A DNA stretch of 8,589 nt from Bacillota bacterium (GTDB lineage Bacteria > Bacillota > Clostridia > Lachnospirales > Lachnospiraceae). The notes beneath the pieces were generated by a model that was not told the origin of the DNA, made no database searches, and worked only from the letters and a program-made list of their open reading frames with translations. The stretch spans positions 1 to 8,589 of the forward strand of contig JAGFXQ010000135.1 of the NCBI GenBank assembly GCA_017861355.1, written 5' to 3'. Shown here piece after piece: positions 1 to 5,326 of this stretch. The position numbers and the translations under genes were made by a program. Each line of letters begins with the position of its first letter. Positions within the stretch are counted from its first letter, which is position 1.

Positions 1-135
1 AAATGCAGAGTTATCGCTACCGGAGGTCTTGGGAAGATTATCTCGGATGCAACGGATGTGATTGAGGTATATGATCCCAATCTGACGATGAAGGGTCTGA
101 AGATTATCAGTGATAAGAACAAAAATAGACCATAG
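1..135 (+). CDS. coaX: Type III pantothenate kinase, C-terminal end (5' end outside window)
   Basis: Frame 1 is open from the first base to a TAG stop at 133-135 and gives 44 residues, starting KCRVIATGGLGKIISDAT and ending DPNLTMKGLKIISDKN plus four more residues. The pattern V-I-A-T-G-G-L, then a D-P-x-L-T-x-x-G-L-x-I segment, is the typical C-terminus of type III pantothenate kinase (CoaX family, ASKHA fold). This family phosphorylates pantothenate in the first step of coenzyme A synthesis in the cytosol. The catalytic N-terminal part is not in the window. dusB follows on the same strand 107 bases later; a coaX-dusB neighbourhood is common in Firmicutes and supports the call. The assignment rests on a short fragment, so it is good but not certain. 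Confidence 0.85.
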   Translation, partial: KCRVIATGGLGKIISDATDVIEVYDPNLTMKGLKIISDKNKNRP

Positions 136-230
136 TGCAAATAAAAGGTTATGTATATAATCCTTTATTGCTGGTAGGATGCTTCGGCAAAAACTAACAC
201 AAAGGAAAGATGCATCGAGTTGATAGTTAT

Positions 231-236
231 GGAGAA
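231..236 (+). promoter_or_regulatory. Ribosome binding site that sets the dusB start at 243
   Basis: GGAGAA at 231-236 lies six bases before the ATG at 243. The alternative in-frame ATG at 210 has only an AAAGGAAAG stretch placed too close (GGA three bases before the ATG), and would add eleven residues (MHRVDSYGEDS) that do not belong to the conserved DusB N-terminus. The downstream start is therefore preferred. Confidence 0.7.
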
Positions 237-242
237 GATAGT

Positions 243-1217
243 ATGAGTTTACAGATAGGTAATGTTGAAATTAAAGGAAATTTATTTTTAGGACCCATGG
301 CAGGTGTAACCGACCTGCCATTTCGTATTTTATGCAAAGAGCAGGGAGCAGATCTGGTCTACACAGAAATGGTCAGCGCCAAGGGAGTCCAATATAATAA
401 TAAAAATACGGAGCAGCTCCTTCAGATTGCAGAAGAGGAGCGTCCTGCAGCGTTGCAGCTGTTCGGTGCCGATCCGGATATCTTAAGTGAGACCGCCAGA
501 AGAATTGAGCATCGTAACTTTGATATCCTGGATATTAATATGGGTTGCCCTGTGCCGAAGGTTGTGAATAACGGTGAGGGCTCCGCGCTAATGAAGAACC
601 CTAAGCTGATTGGTGAGATTGTTCGAAAGGTAGCTACCGGTTATAGTAAACCGGTTACGGTGAAGATCCGCAAGGGCTTTCATGAAGACAGTATTAACGC
701 TGTTGAGGTGGCTAAGATTGCAGAAGAAAATGGAGCGGCTGCGATTGCAGTCCATGCCAGAACCAGAGAGCAGTTCTACAGTGGACAAGCGGACTGGGAA
801 GTGATTCGTCAGGTGAAAGAGGCAGTGACTGTGCCGGTCATCGGTAGTGGCGATGTATTCACACCTCTGGATGCAAAGGCAATGATTGATCAGACAGGCT
901 GTGATGCCATCATGATGGCAAGAGGAACCAGAGGTAACCCATGGCTTTTTACACAGATCAAGGAATACCTGAAGAAAGGGATTCTAATCCCTAAGCCTGA
1001 TTTCGATGAGGTGAACAAAATGATTCTTCGCCACGCGGTCATGCTGGCAGATTTCAAGGGTGAAACCATAGCGATTCGTGAGATGCGGAAGCATGTTGCC
1101 TGGTATACCACCGGATATCCGGGCTCAGCGAAGCTGAGGAACCATGTAAATGAGATCGAAACCATGGAGGATTTAAAGAAATTACTGGATCATTATCAGA
1201 ATCATATTGAAAAATAA
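243..1217 (+). CDS. dusB: tRNA-dihydrouridine synthase (DusB family)
   Basis: Encodes 324 residues from the ATG at 243, the usual length for bacterial Dus enzymes. These FMN flavoproteins reduce particular uridines in the tRNA D-loop to dihydrouridine using NADPH. Visible hallmarks: the FMN-binding start G-P-M-A-G-V-T-D-L-P-F-R (residues 17-28); the catalytic segment N-M-G-C-P-V-P-K-V (99-107) with the proton-donating cysteine at 102; the K-I-R-K-G strand (141-145); the H-A-R-T-R-E-Q motif (171-177); and the phosphate-binding G-S-G-D-V (201-205) and A-R-G-T-R-G-N-P-W (226-234) segments of the TIM barrel. A helical tRNA-binding C-terminal domain follows. No clear terminator or strong promoter is seen between coaX and this gene, so co-transcription is likely. 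The gene ends 155 bases before asd, which has its own promoter. The B subtype is chosen from overall resemblance and context. Confidence 0.95.
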   Translation: MSLQIGNVEIKGNLFLGPMAGVTDLPFRILCKEQGADLVYTEMVSAKGVQYNNKNTEQLLQIAEEERPAALQLFGADPDILSETARRIEHRNFDILDINMGCPVPKVVNNGEGSALMKNPKLIGEIVRKVATGYSKPVTVKIRKGFHEDSINAVEVAKIAEENGAAAIAVHARTREQFYSGQADWEVIRQVKEAVTVPVIGSGDVFTPLDAKAMIDQTGCDAIMMARGTRGNPWLFTQIKEYLKKGILIPKPDFDEVNKMILRHAVMLADFKGETIAIREMRKHVAWYTTGYPGSAKLRNHVNEIETMEDLKKLLDHYQNHIEK

Positions 1218-1288
1218 CCAAACAAACGAACGGAAATGAATTTAACTTATATAATAGTAACAAATCTTTAATTTTCTACAAAAAAGTG

Positions 1289-1316
1289 TTGATTTTTTCT
1301 GAAATTAGTTTATAGT
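1289..1316 (+). promoter_or_regulatory. Predicted SigA-type promoter for asd
   Basis: TTGATT at 1289-1294 and TATAGT at 1311-1316 are separated by 16 bases in an AT-rich stretch. Transcription would start near 1323, leaving a leader of about 50 bases before asd. That leader is too short for a lysine riboswitch or a T-box, and I see no hairpin or T-box-like sequence in it. Confidence 0.6.
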
Positions 1317-1359
1317 ATATTTACAGCAAAGACAGATGTATGCCATACAGGAACAAAAT

Positions 1360-1365
1360 AGGAGG
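1360..1365 (+). promoter_or_regulatory. Ribosome binding site that sets the asd start at 1373
   Basis: A full AGGAGG at 1360-1365 stands seven bases before the ATG at 1373. An in-frame ATG at 1340 lies upstream of this site, has no Shine-Dalgarno sequence of its own, and would add MPYRNKIGGIE in front of the conserved nucleotide-binding start. Confidence 0.85.
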
Positions 1366-1372
1366 AATTGAA

Positions 1373-2455
1373 ATGGGTAAGTTAAAAGTTGGTATCCTTG
1401 GAGGAACCGGAATGGTCGGACAGCGTTTTATCTCCCTGTTGGAAAACCATCCTTGGTTTGAAGTAGTTACGGTTGCAGCAAGCCCGAGAAGTGCCGGGAA
1501 GACATATGAAGAAGCAGTTGGTGATCGTTGGAAGATGACTACACCGATGCCGGATAGCGTAAAGAAGCTAATCGTAATGAACGTAAATGATGTTGCTGAA
1601 GTAAGTAGAAGCGTTGATTTTGTCTTCAGTGCAGTTGACATGACAAAGGACGAGATTAAGGCTATCGAGGAAGCTTATGCAAAGACAGAAACTCCCGTGG
1701 TATCCAATAATAGTGCTCATAGATGGACCCCCGATGTTCCGATGGTTGTTCCGGAGCTCAATCCGGAGCATCTGGAAGTAATTGCGGATCAAAGAAAACG
1801 TCTGGGAACTGAGAGAGGCTTTATCGTTGTAAAGCCGAATTGCTCGATCCAGAGTTATACTCCCGCACTTCATGCATTGAAGAAGTTTGGACCGAAGCTA
1901 GTAGTAGCAACGACTTATCAAGCAATTTCCGGCGCAGGTAAGAACTTTGCAGATTGGCCGGAGATGATAGATAATGTAATTCCTTACATTGGTGGGGAAG
2001 AAGAGAAGAGTGAACAGGAGCCTCTTCGTATCTGGGGTAAGGTTGTGGATGGAAAGATCGTGAAAGCAGAAAGCCCGATAATCACAACCCAGTGTATCCG
2101 TGTACCCGTAACAGACGGACATACTGCAGCAGTGTTTGTAAACTTCGAGAATAAACCCAGCAAGGAAGAAATACTGCAGGCTTGGGCAGAGTTTAAGGGA
2201 ATTCCTCAGGAGCTCGATTTGCCAAGTGCTCCGAAACAGTTCATTAAGTATTTTGAAGAAGATAACCGACCTCAGGCAAAGCTTGACCGTGACTACGAGA
2301 ACGGTATGGGCGTATGCTTTGGAAGACTTCGTGAGGATAAGGTATTTGATTATAAGTTTGTTGGTTTATCACACAACACCGTTCGAGGTGCTGCCGGCGG
2401 TGGGGTCTTAATAGCAGAGTTATTGAAAGCACAGGGGTACATCACAGCGAAGTAG
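1373..2455 (+). CDS. asd: Aspartate-semialdehyde dehydrogenase (archaeal/fungal-like class)
   Basis: Encodes 360 residues. The enzyme converts 4-phospho-aspartate to aspartate-4-semialdehyde with NADPH, the branch point to lysine/diaminopimelate, threonine and methionine. The N-terminus carries the dinucleotide-binding loop G-G-T-G-M-V-G-Q-R-F (10-19), followed by ENHPWFEVVTVAASPRSAGK, which is typical of the archaeal/fungal-like class rather than the enterobacterial one. The catalytic cysteine is C157 in K-P-N-C-S-I-Q. T-Y-Q-A-I-S-G-A-G-K (181-190) and R-V-P-V-T-D-G-H (243-250) supply substrate-binding and catalytic residues (R243, H250). The C-terminal S-H-N-T-V-R-G-A-A-G-G closes the cofactor site. 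The gene appears to be monocistronic: its own promoter lies upstream and a strong terminator starts 29 bases after the stop. Malonyl-CoA reductases of some archaea share this fold, but nothing in this context suggests that role. Confidence 0.95.
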   Translation: MGKLKVGILGGTGMVGQRFISLLENHPWFEVVTVAASPRSAGKTYEEAVGDRWKMTTPMPDSVKKLIVMNVNDVAEVSRSVDFVFSAVDMTKDEIKAIEEAYAKTETPVVSNNSAHRWTPDVPMVVPELNPEHLEVIADQRKRLGTERGFIVVKPNCSIQSYTPALHALKKFGPKLVVATTYQAISGAGKNFADWPEMIDNVIPYIGGEEEKSEQEPLRIWGKVVDGKIVKAESPIITTQCIRVPVTDGHTAAVFVNFENKPSKEEILQAWAEFKGIPQELDLPSAPKQFIKYFEEDNRPQAKLDRDYENGMGVCFGRLREDKVFDYKFVGLSHNTVRGAAGGGVLIAELLKAQGYITAK

Positions 2456-2483
2456 GAATAGTGGCTGTCGAGTAGAGTATGCT

Positions 2484-2524
2484 AAAAGGGGCTGTCGTAC
2501 AAAAGTTGTGCGATAGCCCCTTTT
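2484..2524 (+). terminator. Intrinsic terminator of asd
   Basis: Two 19-base arms (2484-2502 and 2506-2524) pair along their whole length with only two G-U wobbles around a three-base loop. The arms run AAAAGGGGCTGTCG... and ...CGATAGCCCCTTTT, so the base of the stem provides an A-run on one side and a U-run on the other. It lies 29 bases beyond the asd stop. Confidence 0.85.
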
Positions 2525-2569
2525 AACGGAAAGAATTGAAGGTATAAATCAGACTTATGGACATAAAAG

Positions 2570-2604
2570 CAGAACCCCTTAGATATGAAATCTAAGGGGT
2601 TCTG
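2570..2604 (-). terminator. Intrinsic terminator of the minus-strand gene 2642-3343
   Basis: A perfect 15-base inverted repeat (2570-2584 and 2590-2604) with a five-base loop. Read on the minus strand the stem is followed by GCTTTTATGT, a modest U-rich tail; on the plus strand the following bases are GTCTTTG, which is weaker. It lies 37 bases downstream of the minus-strand stop, so it most likely ends that transcript and also blocks read-through between the two convergent genes. Confidence 0.75.
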
Positions 2605-2641
2605 GTCTTTGAGAGTTTTCTGATATCTATGAAAAGGTCAA

Positions 2642-3343
2642 TTACTCATTATAAAGCATGCGAAGGAATTCAGCTGCATTCTCCTTATGACCGGAGTTTG
2701 CAATGATACCAAGAATATAAGGATCGGTATTATTGGCATTCACCTTAAAAAGCTTCGTGTCGGTAAGATAGATGCCATAGACATTATTCTCTGCATCCTC
2801 TTCTGTGTTGGACATATACATATTATCAGTCAGACTGGCATATAGATCGGTGGGAATTTGATCCGATATCTTCTCCATAAAACCGTAATAAGCATACTCC
2901 TTGAAGGAGGATTCCGGTGCGATGATAACATCTACTTCTCCGGCTGCGATGTAAGTGCTCAAGGCTTGCTGCATATTCATGGAATAATCGCTGGAGGCAT
3001 TAAGATAGAAGTTGTAATTTAACTGAACATCTTCTGTCTTAGGATTTAGGTTCAGATAATCCTCAAAGCTTGTGGTATATTGATCCCATACTTGATCATT
3101 GATTGTATTATTAATAATAGCTGCATAAAATTGCGTTTTAACATCCGGAGTCATCAGTTCGTAGATAAGATAGATGATCAATGCAATTACTGCAATTGCT
3201 ACTGCAGCATGTATTCTATAATATTCCCAGAGATAGCTTATTTTCTCCTGAAATGACATATCCTTAAGCTTCTGCTTTTCTGTTAATTTTTGTCGCGGCT
3301 GATAGATAACCGCATCTTCTTCCAGCCTGGTCTCTTTTGGCAT
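2642..3343 (-). CDS. Single-span membrane protein with a solute-binding-protein-like outer domain, function unknown
   Basis: Encodes 233 residues; the start is supported by GCGAGG seven bases before the ATG. Residues 1-43 are charged and cytoplasmic, with an aromatic stretch S-Y-L-W-E-Y-Y-R-I-H just before the membrane; 44-63 form one hydrophobic helix; 64-233 should lie outside, since the basic residues are on the N-terminal side. The outer part has features of an extracellular solute-binding protein lobe: G-E-V-D-V-I-I-A-P-E-S-S-F-K-E-Y-A (135-151), a strand that reports a substrate site in such proteins, and a C-terminal S-G-H-K-E-N-A-A-E-F-L-R-M-L (217-230) like the helix that often ends them. 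It is far shorter than a complete binding protein (usually 350-450 residues) and no ABC permease is nearby, so transport is not supported. I recall similar anchored orphans in Lachnospiraceae but cannot name the family. The fold suggestion is inference. Confidence 0.85.
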   Translation of the reverse strand: MPKETRLEEDAVIYQPRQKLTEKQKLKDMSFQEKISYLWEYYRIHAAVAIAVIALIIYLIYELMTPDVKTQFYAAIINNTINDQVWDQYTTSFEDYLNLNPKTEDVQLNYNFYLNASSDYSMNMQQALSTYIAAGEVDVIIAPESSFKEYAYYGFMEKISDQIPTDLYASLTDNMYMSNTEEDAENNVYGIYLTDTKLFKVNANNTDPYILGIIANSGHKENAAEFLRMLYNE

Positions 3344-3492
3344 TTTAAAACCTCGCTTTATATCGTAATAAACTAGCTTGAAGCTATCTTGCTCCGGTAC
3401 ATTTTTTTGACATATCTTAGTGTATCACATTTACCTGTATAAAAAAAGAAATTAATTATAAAATTAATCTTAAATAATATAAGAAGATCAAG

Positions 3493-3540
3493 AAAACAGC
3501 CACTTTCCGCCTTTTTTAAAGGTTGGAAAGCGGCTGTTTT
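3493..3540 (-). terminator. Intrinsic terminator of the minus-strand gene 3589-5103
   Basis: Arms at 3493-3508 and 3525-3540 form a 16-pair stem. On the minus strand the one irregular position is a G-U wobble, whereas on the plus strand it is an A-C mismatch, so the hairpin is intact only in minus-strand RNA. The minus-strand 3' side ends TTTTCTTGATCTTCTT, a U-rich tail. It lies 49 bases beyond the stop of the gene and separates it from the next minus-strand gene, which therefore probably has its own promoter in 3361-3480. Confidence 0.8.
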
Positions 3541-3588
3541 CATAAAGAATATTGAAGTAAAATTATCCCGTTTGGGAAGAGATATACT

Positions 3589-5103
3589 TTAATTAGCGAG
3601 GGAGAATAAACTGTAGAAACGTTCCGGATCGATACCAAAGGAATCGGCAACGGATTTCAGATAACCTTGCATATCCACGGAAGCCAGATAACGATCATAT
3701 TGCGATACATCATAAGTGACAGCGTCCGGTTTCGGCAGGACTACTTCCGTGACCTGATGAGGAGTAACCGAAGTATCTATCGTGATCAGTGGCGATGCTC
3801 CAAGTCGAATGGAGGTGGTATTTAACTGTTTCTCGTCCTCGAGGCTAAAATTGGAAGTAACTTGAATGCCCATTAGCTCAGGAGAGGTGAAGGTATAGTC
3901 TCCGATCAGATGGGGATGACCATCCTTATATTCTTTCTGAACACCATGATAAGTAAGCTCAAGGTGAATATCGGATTGGTCGTTCCGAGTGGGGTCCTGA
4001 GCAAGTAAGGCTACCTTACCCTGCTCAGTGTCATCGATCTCCCTATTCTTCCCAGTGATGGAAAGAAAGCGCTTTGTTGCTCCGTGCATCATATGGAATT
4101 CGTATTCCTGTATTGTATCCTTCTTCAGGAGAGTATAACCCGCGGTGGAAGAACCGAAGGAGATTAGCTCCCTACCCAGAATATGACCCTTCGTATCCAC
4201 GTAGAGCTTCATCTGAAGTGTGTCCTTCGGACTGTGTTCCTTTATCTCAGCAGTCATTGCGCGGTCGATTTTATCCAGAATCTTAAAATACTGATCGGCT
4301 GGTGCATTTAATTGTGATAGCAGGAGTAGAATATCTTCATCGGATCGGGCACTGTCAAGCAGAGCAGCAAGGAGTATACGGGTATCCTCCCTGGAGATAG
4401 TGACGGTCAGCTGATTGCAATCCACTGTAAGAGTATCCAAGGATAGCGGAACTTGCTTCGTAAGGGTTACATTGCTGATGTGGCTGAAGAAGAGATCCAG
4501 GTAGCGCTTCGTAATTCTACTATAAAGTTCTGAATCGATCTTCTGCTGCGGACCTTCATCGGTGCCGGAAGAGGCAGCGTCCCCATAGTTCTCAGTAAGG
4601 TAGGCATCGCTAAGCTCGGGAAACTGCACGAGCAGCTTCTTGGCAGGCGTATTCAAATATAAATCAGCAGTCAGAAGCTTCGTATCATTTAACTTAAATC
4701 TCATTGTATCATTAATTAAGTGATTCTTTGATACAAAGGAAGTGTCGATCCCGATACTATTCAGTGGAATACCCAGAAGAGTTTCAAGATCGGTAAGCTT
4801 GATCCCGAGAGCACTGTCCAGAACGGAATTAAGTTCCTCGTGGTGAAAGGTGATTTGGGAGGTGGTATCATAAGCAAGCTCCTCCGACGGCAGGACTTTC
4901 TGCTTGGGTAAGGAAGCCTTGAGCTGATATAGCCCATACGTCTCAATATATGTATAATATTCCTTTGGACTTTTCATCGTCAGGTAGTAACGATTCAATA
5001 AGGTCTCCTTATTTGCATATACGATCCCGGCTCCTGAGATAATAATCAATAGAATTAAGAGGCTCAGTAGCAATCTGTTTCGCAATCTATTATGGCTTTT
5101 CAT
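3589..5103 (-). CDS. Exported or membrane-anchored protein of unknown function
   Basis: Encodes 504 residues from the ATG at 5101-5103. Residues 1-10 are basic (K-S-H-N-R-L-R-N-R), 11-28 are strongly hydrophobic, and V-Y-A at 28-30 could be a signal peptidase I site; if not cleaved, the segment is an N-terminal anchor. There is no lipobox cysteine; the only cysteine I see is at about 229. The remainder is a large extracytoplasmic domain with many alternating, strand-like segments and helical stretches such as TRILLAALLDSARSDEDILL. A strand-turn-strand of the type M-K-L-Y-V-D-T-K-G-H-I-L-G-R-E-L (around 298-313) recalls LolA/LppX-like lipid- or signal-sensing folds, but this is a weak impression. 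No catalytic motif, sortase signal, S-layer repeat or sugar-binding module is recognisable. It is transcribed divergently from the cellobiose phosphorylase gene and ends in its own terminator. I do not recognise the family. Confidence 0.85.
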   Translation of the reverse strand: MKSHNRLRNRLLLSLLILLIIISGAGIVYANKETLLNRYYLTMKSPKEYYTYIETYGLYQLKASLPKQKVLPSEELAYDTTSQITFHHEELNSVLDSALGIKLTDLETLLGIPLNSIGIDTSFVSKNHLINDTMRFKLNDTKLLTADLYLNTPAKKLLVQFPELSDAYLTENYGDAASSGTDEGPQQKIDSELYSRITKRYLDLFFSHISNVTLTKQVPLSLDTLTVDCNQLTVTISREDTRILLAALLDSARSDEDILLLLSQLNAPADQYFKILDKIDRAMTAEIKEHSPKDTLQMKLYVDTKGHILGRELISFGSSTAGYTLLKKDTIQEYEFHMMHGATKRFLSITGKNREIDDTEQGKVALLAQDPTRNDQSDIHLELTYHGVQKEYKDGHPHLIGDYTFTSPELMGIQVTSNFSLEDEKQLNTTSIRLGASPLITIDTSVTPHQVTEVVLPKPDAVTYDVSQYDRYLASVDMQGYLKSVADSFGIDPERFYSLFSLAN

Positions 5104-5108
5104 GGGTA

Positions 5109-5113
5109 CCTCC
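5109..5113 (-). promoter_or_regulatory. Ribosome binding site that sets the start at 5103
   Basis: On the minus strand GGAGG stands five bases before the ATG at 5103. The longer in-frame start at 5145 has only AAAAAATGTCAAA before it and no Shine-Dalgarno sequence. Starting at 5103 also puts the basic residues directly in front of the hydrophobic segment, as in a normal signal peptide. Confidence 0.85.
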
Positions 5114-5146
5114 AATTTATCATTTCGCATAAGTTTATAATTCATT

Positions 5147-5174
5147 TTGACATTTTTTATATGATTTGTATATC
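5147..5174 (+). promoter_or_regulatory. Possible second, upstream promoter towards the GH94 gene
   Basis: A perfect TTGACA at 5147-5152 is followed after 16 bases by TATATC at 5169-5174, which matches four of six -10 positions. If used, it would give a leader of about 145 bases before the cellobiose phosphorylase gene. The weak -10 makes this tentative. Confidence 0.25.
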
Positions 5175-5183
5175 GTTAATTAA
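5156..5183 (-). promoter_or_regulatory. Possible promoter for the minus-strand gene 3589-5103
   Basis: On the minus strand TTAATT (5178-5183) and TATAAA (5156-5161) are 16 bases apart and about 50 bases upstream of the start codon. The -10 is good but the -35 matches only three positions. It overlaps the tentative plus-strand element at 5147-5174. I see no better minus-strand promoter in this region. Confidence 0.25.
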
Positions 5184-5256
5184 TGGCAGATATAGTTTCG
5201 CAATAATGCACTAATTTTTGCCGGATTTTTGTACTACATTTAAGGGTCTAATTCGG

Positions 5257-5285
5257 TTGAAATAGCACAAAAGGTATAATATAAT
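5257..5285 (+). promoter_or_regulatory. Strong SigA-type promoter for the GH94 gene
   Basis: TTGAAA at 5257-5262 and a perfect TATAAT at 5280-5285 are separated by exactly 17 bases. An overlapping TATAAT at 5275-5280 is too close to the -35. Transcription would start near 5292, about 35 bases before the ATG, with AGGAGG at 5313-5318 inside this short leader. No clear catabolite-response (cre) site or operator palindrome is visible next to it. Confidence 0.8.
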
Positions 5286-5326
5286 GATGACTGGAGAGTA
5301 CAAATAGCTATTAGGAGGTATATTAC

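Noticed and set aside
140..169. Hairpin AATAAAAGG...CCTTTATT between coaX and dusB, and a TATAAT at 156-161
   Set aside because: The stem is short, AU-rich and bulged, with no U-run after it, and the TATAAT has no -35 at a suitable distance, so neither a terminator nor a promoter is supported.
3407..3412. Perfect TTGACA on the plus strand between the two minus-strand genes
   Set aside because: No -10 element lies 16-18 bases downstream; the nearest TATAAA is about 26 bases away, and no plus-strand gene follows.
4074..4286. Plus-strand open frame inside the 504-residue minus-strand gene
   Set aside because: It has no ribosome binding site or recognisable protein features and lies wholly within a better-supported gene.
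5164..5185. Possible catabolite-response (cre) site in the divergent promoter region
   Set aside because: The TGTATATCGTTAAT sequence has its CG out of register with the cre consensus and too many mismatches.
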